Assembly: GCA_964030475.1 (NCBI GenBank)
Contig: CAXIPT010000002.1
Location: forward strand, 15,826,162-15,890,161
Direction of reading: 5' to 3'
Length of the DNA stretch: 64,000 nucleotides
Origin: Tethya wilhelma
Taxonomy: Eukaryota; Porifera; Demospongiae; Tethyida; Tethyidae
Part shown: positions 54,244-64,000 of the stretch, piece by piece
Layout: every line of letters starts with the position of its first letter
Numbering within the stretch: position 1 is the first letter of the stretch
Made by a program: the position numbers and the translations under genes
Notes under the pieces: model-generated
Database searches by the model: none
Told to the model about the DNA's origin: nothing
Seen by the model: only the letters and a program-made list of their open reading frames with translations

Positions 54244-56223
54244 TCAGTTGTCTGTGTGTTCTGGTCGTTTACTGGAATGCCAAGAGACAAACTCAGCCAT
54301 ATTGATCGGCAGGTATTCTCTGTACTCAAACTTGTACTCTACGATAGCACGTGCACTCAAACACTGAAGAGAGTATGGATGGGCTTCAAACGCCTCTATC
54401 TCTTCCAGCCTCCCATCCTTCTTGCCACGAGGCACACACTCCTTAGCAGTTAGGTTTTTATAATTGACAGCATCAATATGAGCTCCATATTCCAGCAGGG
54501 TTCTTACACAGTCCACAGCCGAAGTTTCTCGTAGTTGTATGGCTAAATGAAGAGGAAAATCCCCTTCATCATCTTCACATTGAATGGGGCACCCAAGATC
54601 AAGAAACAGAGTTAGCACTTTCTCCAGCGGAAGATCCAATTTAGCAACTTCAAGATGTTCACTAGTCAAATCAATAAGGCAATCTCGGACAATAGTAGAG
54701 CCTTTGTTTCCAGTCGTACTGATCAATTCTTGAACAGCAGTTTTGATCAGAGCATGCTCTCTCTCTTGTTCAGTGCCTTTTGGAATACACTCATCAGCTA
54801 TTTTGATCCACAAGGCAATCAGCCGTGTAATAGAACCAATCAGGTAACCATCATCAAGCTGACATTCCAATGCACAGTGAAACAGAGGCTTGATACTCGG
54901 AGTAAAACCTTTCTTCATCATTTTGGAACAAAATTCAACAATATCAAGAACAATTGTGTCTCTACAGTCGCTGTAGTTCTCATACCCTAGTTTAAATTGA
55001 AGATACCGCTGACAAAACTGAATGGCCTTATTAAAGATGTCATGTTGAAGAGTTTCGGTAACACACTCATAAATAAATGAAATTGTTCGCGAAGAATTTT
55101 GTCCAAGAACACGTTCACAGTAGATGGAACAAACAAACAGCATCCTTAACTTGCTCTGTGCTGTGATAACATATTCAGACATTGTTGCTGGCTCCTGAAT
55201 ACCATCGTAGATTTCATTTGCTGGAGAAAGATTGGAAAACTGATCAGGATGAGACAAGCGAAGCTGTACAGCCTTATGCACAAAAGGTGCAGCCGCAGAC
55301 TTCCGTTCCATATCATGCAATCGACAAGCTGCCTGCATACAATAGACATCATAGAGCTCTCTTGGGCCACACTGAAAGGCCTTTGTGAGGTAGTCAACCA
55401 TAGAATGATTACTATGTACTGCAGCGCTTACAACAGTAGTTAATCCTCGATCATTGGTAACATTTCTAGCACCAGCTTCAACAAGAATCTTGGCCACTTC
55501 AAGAGATGAAGTCATATGAAGAGGAGTGTCACCATCATATCCAGTACAATGGATGTTTGCACCATTCTTGACCAAAAGTTCAATCAACAATTTATTGTCT
55601 TCAGTCCAATTATTAATACTTGTCATCAGTATACTCCTGGTACCATCTTCATGGGACTGGCTCACACTGGCATTGTTGTCAATGAGGAACTTGGCCACAT
55701 CATAACGGTAGCGACTTGCAGCTTCCCACAATGGACTAACTTTTGGCGTATTACATTTATGCTCAACATTAGCTCCTTCTGTGACCAGCAGCTTCACAAT
55801 ATCTAAAAGCCCACACCTACACGCCACCCATAATGCAGTGACAGACTTGGCCCCACAATGGTACTGCAGTGACTCATCAATGTCTGTCTCCTGTTCAGCA
55901 TTTACAGGAAAGTTCTTCAAAATGAATTGGAGGATATCTTTACGATTACTAACAACTGCTTCTACTAACGGGGAACATCCCTTGGGCACTTCTTTCATCA
56001 GTAGTCGCTCCTTGAACAACTGGAAAGGTTTTGAACTTTGACCTCCACGTTTCACCAGACGTTTAAACATAATTAGTTCGGTACCTTTGGTTTTGATTAA
56101 TTCCATTATTTCATGGAGAGGGTCTCTTTCTGATGACTTCTCCTCGGGAAGAGAAAGTCGTGGCTTCTTAGCAACAGGCAGCTCAGACTCAACTGCCTCG
56201 AACATCTCGACTAGTACTCTCAT
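54244..56223 (-). CDS. FEM1-like ankyrin protein A (predicted CUL2 substrate receptor)
   Basis: Intronless ORF of 670 codons from ATG 56256. I prefer ATG 56223 (MRVLVEMFEAVESELPVAKK), because upstream codons run into the CpG-rich promoter and the paralogue aligns from here. Numbered from 56256: ankyrin repeats at about 94-280 (CSPLVEAVVSNRKD, TALWVACRCGLLDIVKLLV, VSPLWEAASRYRYDVAKFLI, GDTPLHMTSSLEVAKILVEA), a FEM1-type helical middle (AACRLHDMERKSAAAPF, LFVCSIYCERVLG), further ankyrins (GDFPLHLAIQLRE, LLEYGAHIDAVNYKNLTA) and a VHL-box end: BC box SLQCLSARAI (629-638) and CUL2 box LPINMAEFV (649-657). FEM1 proteins recognise C-terminal degrons for CRL2 ubiquitin ligases; the substrate here is unknown. 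It is nested in a CDC23 intron, same strand, with a paralogue 2.7 kb upstream. Confidence 0.82.
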   Translation of the reverse strand: MRVLVEMFEAVESELPVAKKPRLSLPEEKSSERDPLHEIMELIKTKGTELIMFKRLVKRGGQSSKPFQLFKERLLMKEVPKGCSPLVEAVVSNRKDILQFILKNFPVNAEQETDIDESLQYHCGAKSVTALWVACRCGLLDIVKLLVTEGANVEHKCNTPKVSPLWEAASRYRYDVAKFLIDNNASVSQSHEDGTRSILMTSINNWTEDNKLLIELLVKNGANIHCTGYDGDTPLHMTSSLEVAKILVEAGARNVTNDRGLTTVVSAAVHSNHSMVDYLTKAFQCGPRELYDVYCMQAACRLHDMERKSAAAPFVHKAVQLRLSHPDQFSNLSPANEIYDGIQEPATMSEYVITAQSKLRMLFVCSIYCERVLGQNSSRTISFIYECVTETLQHDIFNKAIQFCQRYLQFKLGYENYSDCRDTIVLDIVEFCSKMMKKGFTPSIKPLFHCALECQLDDGYLIGSITRLIALWIKIADECIPKGTEQEREHALIKTAVQELISTTGNKGSTIVRDCLIDLTSEHLEVAKLDLPLEKVLTLFLDLGCPIQCEDDEGDFPLHLAIQLRETSAVDCVRTLLEYGAHIDAVNYKNLTAKECVPRGKKDGRLEEIEAFEAHPYSLQCLSARAIVEYKFEYREYLPINMAEFVSWHSSKRPEHTDN

Positions 56224-56245
56224 CGACCATGTACCAGCTAATCTA

Positions 56246-56300
56246 AGTGCGCGCACGTGCTCGTGCGTACACGTGTTTTACGTTTGCGCATGCGTATTAC
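56246..56300 (-). promoter_or_regulatory. CpG-rich promoter with NRF1-like site, FEM1-like A
   Basis: Alternating purine-pyrimidine, CpG-rich stretch in otherwise AT-rich DNA. It contains tgcgcatgcg (56285-56294), close to the NRF1 palindrome, and acgtg E-box-like motifs. The other FEM1-like gene has the same arrangement. Confidence 0.5.
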
Positions 56301-56519
56301 ATATTAATTTTAGGAGGACCATAATGACTACGTACTATAATATCTATGGGAGGACCAGTAACCATTACCAACAGTAGCATACTCCTATCAATCAAACTGA
56401 CATTCTATTGCACAGTAATATTACTTGTCTTCATAATAATTATTGCAGTGTAATGTTAACAATCAGTAACTGTTTTAAGGCCTAGCTACAATGAAAGCAA
56501 TGATAAGCAATGTTAATTT

Positions 56520-58860
56520 TTCTGATCATCTTTCTCTTCACTGCACCTTTAATTTTCCTTCATCTTTTTCTCTCTATTTGTGTTCCTCATCTCATCAAGT
56601 CTTACATAATTCTGTTAATCCTTATCAACGTTCTGTTAACTGGTCTAAGGTAAGTTGAGTCTTCTGTTTACTGTCATTTTCTCTCCTCCATTCTCCCTAC
56701 TCTACACTCTGATGTTGTCAACTGTGTGGACCCCTCGATCCTGTTCCAAGCATCACTCCAATATTGATGATTACTGTGATCAGTTACTAAGTTCTATCTG
56801 TGCAGCCTCTGATGCTTGTCTCCCAGTACATCATCTTAGCGGAAGTCGTAAATCTCATCTTCCTGGTTGGAGCAGATCTGCTGCTGGTCTCAGGAACTCT
56901 GTGCAGTTTTGGCACAATGTCTGGACTGATTGTGGGTGCCCTCAGGCTGGAGTGTTATTTCAGATCAAGAAGAACTCTAAACAGAGATTTAAATATGAAG
57001 TGAGGCGTCTGCGATGTCGTCGAGATCATCTTGTATGTGAAAATCTGGCTCAATCATTGAAAAACTGCAGTACACAATACTTCTGGAAACAAGTCAAGAG
57101 CCTATCAAAGTCAACTAAAAGTAGGATCTCTCCAACATCTGAAATTGATGGTTTTAATTCCCCATCTGATATTGCTAACATTTTCTCTTCCAACATTTTC
57201 TCTTCCAACATTTTCTTTCTGGGCTCACTTTTAAATCTTAACTCAGCTGCAGATGGTTCACTCTCTTCTGATCCACATTCTAGTTTGCTTCTCATGGATC
57301 TTGTCAATGATAATATCTCAAGTGCTGATGTTGCTTCTACATAATTTTATTTCACCTGATGTTGTTTTGGACTCTCTCTCCAATCTGAAGCATAGTAAAC
57401 ATGATGGTACCTCGTTCACCTCTGACCACTTTCTCCATGCTAGAGACATTCTATGTGAGCCTCTGTCTGTTCTCTTTACCTGCATGTTACGACACAGCTA
57501 TGTTCCAGCTGCTCTTTATGATTGTATCATTGTTCCGGTTGCTAAACCTGGTAAGGATCCATCCTGCTCAGACAGCTATCGGCCCATTGCTCTGGCCCCC
57601 ACTTTGAGTAAAGTTTTTGAGTGGTGTATACTTTTTCAGTACCAATCTGCCTTCTCTACCGTTTGGCTTCAAGCCTAGCTTCTCAGCTGACTTCTACACT
57701 GGATTTGTCAAGAACATAGTAGCTACCCACAGAAGGACACTAGTGTTTATGGATGCTTTTTGGATGCCAGTAAGGCCTTTGATCGAGTCAATCATTCTCT
57801 GCTTTTCAAGAATCTCATTGAATGGAATCTTCCACCACTCATCGTGAGGTTACTCATTTTCTGGTATTCCTCCCAGCATGCAGCTGTCAGTGAGGTGGAC
57901 CCTGGTGCAATCATCTCTCAGCCCCTTTTGGAACTTCAAACGGTGTTCGCCAAGAGGGAGTGCTGTCACCTATTCTCTTCACAGTCTATATTGATGATCT
58001 GCTTTCTGACCTTGAGAGGTGTGGTGCAGGCTGTTACTGGAGACAACACTTTGCTGGTGCTGTCTGCTATGCTGACGACATTGTTCTCCTTGCTCCTTCT
58101 CCTTCTGCTCTGCGTCTCATGTTGGAAATCTGTCAACAGTTTGCTCACAAACACCACCTGGTCTTCAACTCGGATAAGACTCAACTAGTCAAATCTGCTG
58201 ACCACCTCTCTCCTATGTTCCATTTTCTTGGTAAACGTTTAACTGTTCATAAATCTGCTTCCCATCTTGGTCACATTTTGACTTTTAACCTAGCTCTCAG
58301 ATGACAATGATATTGTTGCTATCACCAAGGATATGTGTCGCAAAGCCAACTGTGTTCTGCACCTGTTCTCATGCTGTGATCCTTTAGTTAAGACTCATCT
58401 GTTCTCCAGCTTTTGCCTATCTTTGTATGGAGCGTCTCTGTGGAATCTTTCTTCTCCTAAATTGAGATACTTTGAATTCTCTTTCAACAACATTCTTAGG
58501 AAGATGTGGTCTCTACCTTGTCATTGTCACACTGGTATCCTGCACTCAGTTGCTAGTTTGAAGAGCACCTGTATACAATCTGGTTCTTGCTCGTTCTAGA
58601 GGCCTTCTAACTTCTGCATTGAAGCATTCTGAACTCATTCATGATCTCTTCCTGCAAAGTTCTCGGAACCCTTACATCTCTTTTGGATACAATATTCTTC
58701 ATAACACTAACCATGTTCCACTGGTGACTTGCTGTGTGCTGACTTTATTCGTACTGCAAGGTTAAACCGATCAGTCAATAGACACTTGGATGATGAGATC
58801 TATTTTATGTGTACCGAATAACTCTTAATTCTGTTCATAAAAATCAATATTACTTACTTA
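56520..58860 (+). mobile_element. Decayed LINE between the FEM1-like genes
   Basis: RT and flanking domains are spread over many frames: FKYEVRRLRCRRDHLV (about 56985), DCIIVPVAKPGKDPSCSDSY with RPIALAPTLSKVFE (about 57520-57625), MDASKAFDRVNHSLL (57760), VLSPILFTVYIDDLLSDLER and the catalytic YADDIVLLAPS (57960-58100), and LSLYGASLWNLSSPKL (about 58410). Numerous frameshifts and stops make it inactive. Gene order and the FDRVNH/YADD motifs place it among Jockey/I/CR1-type non-LTR elements; I cannot name the clade. Confidence 0.85.
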
Positions 58861-58959
58861 AATATATGCTTTATGTACACTGTTTGTTCCCATTGCTCCT
58901 ATTTTGGAGTGCTATTATTACAATTACAATATGTAGCAGTAATACAATGGATATGCTCA

Positions 58960-60921
58960 TCAGTCACTGAATGGGTTTAATCTTTCACTGAAATCATGCC
59001 AAGAGACAAACTCAGCCATATTGATCGGCAGGTATTTTCTGTACTCAAACTTGTACTCTACGATAGCACGTGCACTCAAACACTGAAGAGGGTATGGACG
59101 AGGTTCAAATGCCTCTATCTCTTCCAGCATCCCATCATTCCTGTCATCAGTTACATAATCCTTTGCAGTAAAGTTGTCAGAATTAACAGCATCAATATGA
59201 GCTCCATATTCCAGCAGGGTTCTAACACAGTCCACAGCTGAAGAGTCCGGTAGTTCTACGGCTAAATGAAGTGGGAAATCCCCTTCGTCATCTTCACATT
59301 GAATGGGGCACCCAAGATCCAGGAACAGAGCTAGCACTTTCTCCAGGGGAAGATCTAATTTAACAACTTCTTTGTTTTCACAGCACTCAGTAATTATCCA
59401 AAGGGAATCTTTGATGATGGTAGAGCCATTGTTTCCAGTTGCATTGATCAATTCTAGAACTGCATTCCTAATCAGAGCATGCTCTCTCTCTTGTTCAGTG
59501 CCTTTTGGAATACACTCATCAGCTACTTTGATCCACAAGGCAATCAGCCGTGCAATAGAACTGATAAAAAAACCATTATCAAGCTGACATTCTAAAGCAC
59601 ACTGAAATAGAGGCTCGATACTCGGAGTAAAACCTTTCCTCATCATTTTTGCAACAAACCCCACAACATCAAGAATACAATCTTGACAATCGACATCTTT
59701 GCACTTGAGTCCAAATTGTATGTACATCTGACAAAACTGGATGGCCTTGTGATAGATGCCATATCGAAGTGTTTCAGCAATAGTACACTTTCGAAGTAAT
59801 CGAATTGTAGGAAAGGAGTTTTCTCCAAGAATACGTTCACAGTAGATGGAACAAACAAACAGCATTCTTAACGTGCTTTGTGTTGTGATAACGTATTCAG
59901 ACATTGTTGCTGGCTCCTGAACACCATCGTAGATTTCATGGGCATGATGGAGATTGGAAAACAGATCAGGATGAGACAAGCGAAGCTGTACAGCTTTGTG
60001 AATGAAAGGTGCAGCCGAAGACTTACATTGTGTATCATTCAATAGGACTGCTGCCTGCATACAATAGACATCATAGAGTTCTCTTGGGTCACACTGAAAG
60101 ACCTTCATGAGATAGTCAACCACAGAATGATGGCCCCGGACAGCAGCACTTAAGACTGTAGTCAATCCTTTATCATTAGTAGCATTCTTAGCACCAGCTT
60201 TGACAAGAATCATAGCCATTTTAGGGGAAGGGATCAAGTGAAGAGGAGTGTTACCATCACATCCAGTAGAATTGACATTTGCGCCATTTTCGACTAAAAG
60301 TTTCGTCATTTGTTTGTCCTTTTCAATCCAATTATTAATACTCGCAATCAGTATACTCCTGGTACTGTCTTCATGGGACTGACTCACACTGGCATTGTTG
60401 TCAATGAGGAACTTGGCCACATCGTAATGGCCATAGCGTACAGCTTCCCACAATGGACTAACTTTTGGCATATCACATTTATGCTCAATATCAGCTCCTT
60501 CTGCAACCAACAGCTTCACAATATCTAAATGCCCAAGGGTACAGGCCACCCATAATGCAGTGACAGTGGTAGATATGAAACAATACGTTTGCTTATATTT
60601 AGGTGTTGTCTCCTGTTCAATATACACAGGGAAGCTCTTCAAGATAAACTTGAGCACATCTAGTCGTTTGTTCACAACAGCTTCTACTAATGGGGAGCAT
60701 CTTTCAGGCACTTCTTTCATCAATAGTCTCTGCTTGAAGAGCTGAAAGGACGTTGAACTTTGACCTCCACGTTTCACCAGACGTTTGAACTTGATCAACT
60801 CTGTACCATCATTGATACACTGTATTATTTCGTAAAGAGGGTCCTTTTCTGATGTCTGAACGGATTTCTCTTCAAGTCGTGGCTTCTTAGCAACAGGCAA
60901 CTCAGACTCGGACATTTTCAT
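58960..60921 (-). CDS. FEM1-like ankyrin protein B (predicted CUL2 substrate receptor)
   Basis: Intronless paralogue of gene A. The open frame extends to 61098, but the likely start is ATG 60921 (MKMSESELPVAKKPRLEEK; 60936 is an alternative), because further upstream lies the CpG-rich promoter-like region. Same order: NLS-like AKKPRLEEK, ankyrins (CSPLVEAVVNKRLDVLKFIL, TALWVACTLGHLDIVKLLVA, VSPLWEAVRYGHYDVAKFLI, GNTPLHLIPSPKMAM), FEM1 middle (VYCMQAAVLLNDTQCKS, LFVCSIYCERILG), late ankyrins (GDFPLHLAVELPDSS) and BC/CUL2 boxes (LQCLSARAIV, LPINMAEFV). The BC box first position is Pro rather than Ser/Thr (PLQCLSARAI), a possible weakening of Elongin C binding. No disruptions. Tandem duplication with A is inferred from identity and orientation. 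Confidence 0.82.
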   Translation of the reverse strand: MKMSESELPVAKKPRLEEKSVQTSEKDPLYEIIQCINDGTELIKFKRLVKRGGQSSTSFQLFKQRLLMKEVPERCSPLVEAVVNKRLDVLKFILKSFPVYIEQETTPKYKQTYCFISTTVTALWVACTLGHLDIVKLLVAEGADIEHKCDMPKVSPLWEAVRYGHYDVAKFLIDNNASVSQSHEDSTRSILIASINNWIEKDKQMTKLLVENGANVNSTGCDGNTPLHLIPSPKMAMILVKAGAKNATNDKGLTTVLSAAVRGHHSVVDYLMKVFQCDPRELYDVYCMQAAVLLNDTQCKSSAAPFIHKAVQLRLSHPDLFSNLHHAHEIYDGVQEPATMSEYVITTQSTLRMLFVCSIYCERILGENSFPTIRLLRKCTIAETLRYGIYHKAIQFCQMYIQFGLKCKDVDCQDCILDVVGFVAKMMRKGFTPSIEPLFQCALECQLDNGFFISSIARLIALWIKVADECIPKGTEQEREHALIRNAVLELINATGNNGSTIIKDSLWIITECCENKEVVKLDLPLEKVLALFLDLGCPIQCEDDEGDFPLHLAVELPDSSAVDCVRTLLEYGAHIDAVNSDNFTAKDYVTDDRNDGMLEEIEAFEPRPYPLQCLSARAIVEYKFEYRKYLPINMAEFVSWHDFSERLNPFSD

Positions 60922-60939
60922 AGTAGCAGAAAGCATGTC

Positions 60940-61016
60940 ACGTCGCGCGTATGTACGCGTCAGACAGCACATCACGTGATCTTTACGTACGCGCGTATGT
61001 GCGCGCATGCGCACAA
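60940..61016 (-). promoter_or_regulatory. CpG-rich promoter with NRF1-like site, FEM1-like B
   Basis: Contains gcgcatgcgc (61003-61012, an exact NRF1-type palindrome), tcacgtga (60973-60978 core) and gtacgcgcgtatgtgcgcgc, all in alternating purine-pyrimidine DNA. It begins about 20-90 bp above the chosen ATG. Confidence 0.55.
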
Positions 61017-61311
61017 TATATGCCATGAAGCAGAAACAGAAAGCTTTAAAAGTCATTCGTGGTGTGACCATCCATGCAACCAATCTCAAGTAAAACATTC
61101 ACCAATACACAAGATGATGCTTATTTAGAAATACCGCCAATACTAGCTGGTAGTTGCCAATGTAGTTGTGGTGGGGCTTACCAAAAAGCATATTTTTGAT
61201 GTGAGAGCATTCATTCACTCTTCCATTGCTGCTACTAACAAACGTCATGAGAAAACAAAGAAATGGAACTACATGTAGAAAGAGAAGTTGAATACTCTCT
61301 TTCACCCCCAT

Positions 61312-62926
61312 TGTCTTTTCCACAACAAAAGGTCTACCACAACATAATTATAGTGACTGATTTTAATTAGTAGCTTTGTAATTAGGGTGCATACCACGAA
61401 TTAGCTTAGAAGCTATTGTATGTATCCTTGCGATTAGATGCAAAATTGTTATAAATAAAAATAAAAACATATTGGCCCCTATGCTTAGGAGTGAAGTAGA
61501 GAAAATAAGAGCGTACATCATAACCAACTGATAGTAGAGCTATAAGGTTATGTTCATTTTTCAGCAAGCTCAAAATGTGTTATTACAGGTACCTGTTTAT
61601 ATGCACACAAACTTGACTCCATGTTGTATGTTGTATGCTCAATCATAGTCCCAGACCCAACCCGGCTTAGAAAATGAGAGGTCTGCTGATACTTAGCAAT
61701 TTTTAAGTTATACGTAACCTTCGGTTATTGTACTCACACACTAAATAGTATACATAGAAACAACAAACTCATTATTTTGAGGAGATAAATTGAACACATA
61801 TCATTTAAATCTTCTCAATATTCACATGAACATTTCAACTACTCAAAATGAATGTCAGTAGAAGAAGAGGTCTTGAACTGGGTGTGACTCTCACTCATAT
61901 CCATCTCAGAGTCGAGTGTGGCATATCTAGTAGCTAGTTCACAATGGAACTGGGAAAATTGTCTCAATATGGGAACATAATTAAGGAATAGCTCCATAAC
62001 TATAGTTTTAATATACTGCGCCCTTTCATGGAGGTCTCTTTCTGATGACTCTTCCTCGGGAAGAGAAAGTCATGGCTTCATAGCAACAGGCAACTCAAAT
62101 TTTAATTTTAATCACAAAAACCCACAACTTCCCATATGCTCTACACATACTAATAGCAGTACACATAATGCATGATGTGCCTTGTGCAGAGTCTACAGTA
62201 GTTCACTGAACGACATACCGTGAATCAGTTCAGGTGATTATTTGATGCACCCCCATTGCTAGACAAATTGTCAATGCCTGTCTTTCAGCTCTTGTGGATA
62301 GCTAAATAAAATTGAAGCTCCTCTTACAAGCCATGTGCCAGGGCATACAAGCTCAGTCAGAGCAAGCTATGATTGCTTGGCCAACACCAGCTACAGAAAG
62401 AACTTAGGACTTCACCAGAGACACCACCCCACGCTTCAGATCTCGTGCCAGTCATATTGCTGACAAGTGTAGTCCAGAGTGCAAGTGCAAGATTGTTCTC
62501 AGAGGTTGATTGAAGGCCCAATTTGTGCTAATGAAGAGTACACAATCTTTTAGTTGATTCTTTGTGCCATCGCTTCAATCTCAAGATCATAAGCTTTCTC
62601 TTTCTTGGAGATAACCAAGATAATTAGCGTAATACCAATCATAAAATAATTTGTATAACTTGTAATCAGAAGCAAAAGGTAATCATAATAATGCCAACCC
62701 AACTACAAATTGGTTTATGATGTCTTGGGCTAATGTGCTCCGCAATTATATGAGTTGCCAAGGGTTACTTGAAAAAGAAATATGAATATAATGTTACACA
62801 CAGAAGCCTCCAGGTGTTGGTACAAACACACTATCAACACACTGCACTGGGATGTGGTTTCTTGTCAAAATCACCATCACATTCTCAGCAAGTGCACTGT
62901 AGTAAACGTTATATGGCTTCACCTAC
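61312..62926. other. CDC23 large intron, 5' part
   Basis: Mostly non-coding AT-rich DNA. It contains the short FEM1-like relic at 62028-62098. The exon 62927-63173 donor (gtaggt on the - strand) is at 62921-62926. No other gene is recognised. Confidence 0.45.
62028..62098 (-). pseudogene. Relic of a third FEM1-like gene, 5' end
   Basis: About 70 bp match 56113-56195 (tctttctgatgactcttcct, tcgggaagagaaagtc.tggctt, gcaacaggca.ctca), the codons for SELPVAKK...EEKSSERD of gene A. Both sides are unrelated. Only the N-terminal stretch survives. Confidence 0.75.
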
Positions 62927-64000
62927 CTAGACCTTTACTGTATGCCTCTATGGCCATGCTGCAATTTTTCTGCTCCAAATATTCATGTCCTAGCAAGATC
63001 CATGCTGAGTGGTCATCCTTGTTCAACCTCACGGCCCTCCGGAAGTAGACTATAGCCTTATCATGGTCTCCACGAAGACTGTAGAAGTTCCCTAGCACAG
63101 AACACGTCTCCGAGCGGTACTTGTCAACCTTGACAACATCTTGAGCAAGTCTACTCAGCTCTGGCAGTCTCTCCTGTGTAAGCAGAGGAACCTTGTTAGA
63201 CATACTAGTAACAACAAACACAACCAGTCAATATAGCTGCACTGACCATGACAAAGAGTACGTTGGAGTAGATGTCCATACTGCTCAGTTTGTATGGGTC
63301 AATCTTTCGTACTGTACCAAACAACAGAGAGGCCTCCGCAAAATCTAGTAAGGAAATGCATTAATTGTCAATCTATAGATTCACAGTGAGTATACACTAA
63401 CTCTTCAGGTGGTAGTTGACGAGGGCCAGTTGAGTAGTGATGAATGAGCTGGATGAGAATCCTACTAGACTCAAGTTGGTGTAGTATGCCAGGGCATCAT
63501 CTGTGAGTAGCAGCTCTAGTGAAGACATGGCGAAGAAGAAGTCTCGAAGCCAATGGTTGGGTACATCAAGACTGTACAACTGATTCAAGAATCATGACTT
63601 TAATGTTATAATGAGCAACCAGGAAGCAAGTAACGCAGACCTTATATCATGCATTCACATACCATGTCTCTATCCTCACACAGTTTGGCCACCTCCTCCC
63701 ATGACGCCCACAGCAGAGGAGTGAGGTGGAGAGAACGGATGAACATCTGACGAGCCTCAGACACCATTGACAGTTCACGTAACACAACACCATACCTTTG
63801 CACATTATTGTACAATGCCAAATTCACTCAAATTTTTGAAGCAAAATTGTTGTTGAAATGACTTACAAATAGTAACCGAATCCATCTAGTGTATGATCAC
63901 TTGCTTTAGAGGCCAGTTCTTTCTTCAAGACACTCAATTCCTCATTTTTAATGCTAGCAACATCTTCAGAACCAATTGCATCAACCAAGCTGTCTTCCTT
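62927..64000 (-). CDS. CDC23: CDC23/APC8, middle exons (5' end outside window)
   Basis: Coding exons (- strand order) are 63867..>64000, 63663..63795, 63402..63579, 63247..63344 and 62927..63173. Splice phases agree and give continuous text: SDHTLDGFGYYLYGVVLREL, ARQMFIRSLHLTPLLWASWE, LYSLDVPNHWLRDFFFAMSS, TQLALVNYHLKNFAEASLLF, VRKIDPYKLSSMDIYSNVLF, ERLPELSRLAQDVV, VDKYRSETCSVLGNFYSLRG and SAWILLGHEYLEQKNCSMAI. These are hallmark APC8 TPR sequences (vertebrate CVIGNYYSLR, LMGHEY). The first visible exon runs off the right edge. The chain then jumps a 9.5-kb intron to 53440. Confidence 0.95.

Noticed and set aside
61182..61311. Possible signal-peptide first exon on the - strand (MGVKESIQLLFLHVVPFLCF, donor gtaagc at 61176-61181)
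   Set aside because: No following exon fits in frame, it lies above the FEM1-like B promoter, and hydrophobic ORFs are common by chance. Kept only as a note.
1..64000. CRISPR array, operon structure, bacterial or viral genome segment
   Set aside because: No regularly spaced direct repeats of CRISPR type. Genes have spliceosomal introns and animal domain content.

Overview
The window is animal nuclear DNA: AT-rich, with short introns, GT/CT microsatellites, LINEs, DDE transposons and MITEs. A short-chain (C4-type) collagen, kinase-kelch fusions and an expanded beta-helix/multi-membrane protein family point to a demosponge. I cannot name the species. Two single N bases (14746, 43092) show this is assembled draft sequence.

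Layout, left to right. (1) 125-16607, + strand: the 3' part of an RRP5/PDCD11 gene (ribosome biogenesis; S1 repeats followed by HAT repeats). I could place 20 exons with mutually consistent splice phases and no break; its 5' end lies left of the window. Its first intron here (290-8383) holds a large beta-helix/multi-TM membrane protein gene, a fragment of a second copy, a Tc1/mariner-type MITE and a Tigger relic. Another intron (9849-11641) holds an antisense collagen gene. (2) 17058-49301, + strand: a second, decayed tandem copy of RRP5. It lacks the first exons, has several frameshifts, and has lost the stretch from exon B to the HAT exons. The intron that matches the host intron of copy 1 has grown to about 29 kb. 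It holds three more full-size relatives of the membrane protein (20785, 34738, 44510), several 3' fragments, an antisense kinase-coiled-coil-kelch gene, three EGF exons, a tRNA-Glu (in another intron) and many repeats. (3) 49302-52430: inverted repeats, a broken Harbinger-type transposase and a TIR element rich in GGTCC. (4) 52431-64000, - strand: CDC23/APC8, 11 exons seen, 5' end outside the window. Its 9.5-kb intron contains two tandem FEM1-like ankyrin genes (predicted CUL2 substrate receptors), a relic of a third, and a decayed LINE between them.

The main theme is nesting: almost every lineage-specific gene sits inside an intron of one of two conserved housekeeping genes. Because RRP5 was duplicated together with its intronic guests, the two copies act as references for each other. 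Empty sites, precise inversions, deletions and gene-conversion tracts can be read directly by comparing them.

The best candidate for an undescribed system is the membrane protein array. Its extracellular beta-helix part varies between copies, whereas the cysteine-rich and membrane part is nearly identical and is also present as loose 3' cassettes. Every full-length copy here carries a different lesion. I do not know the function of this family.
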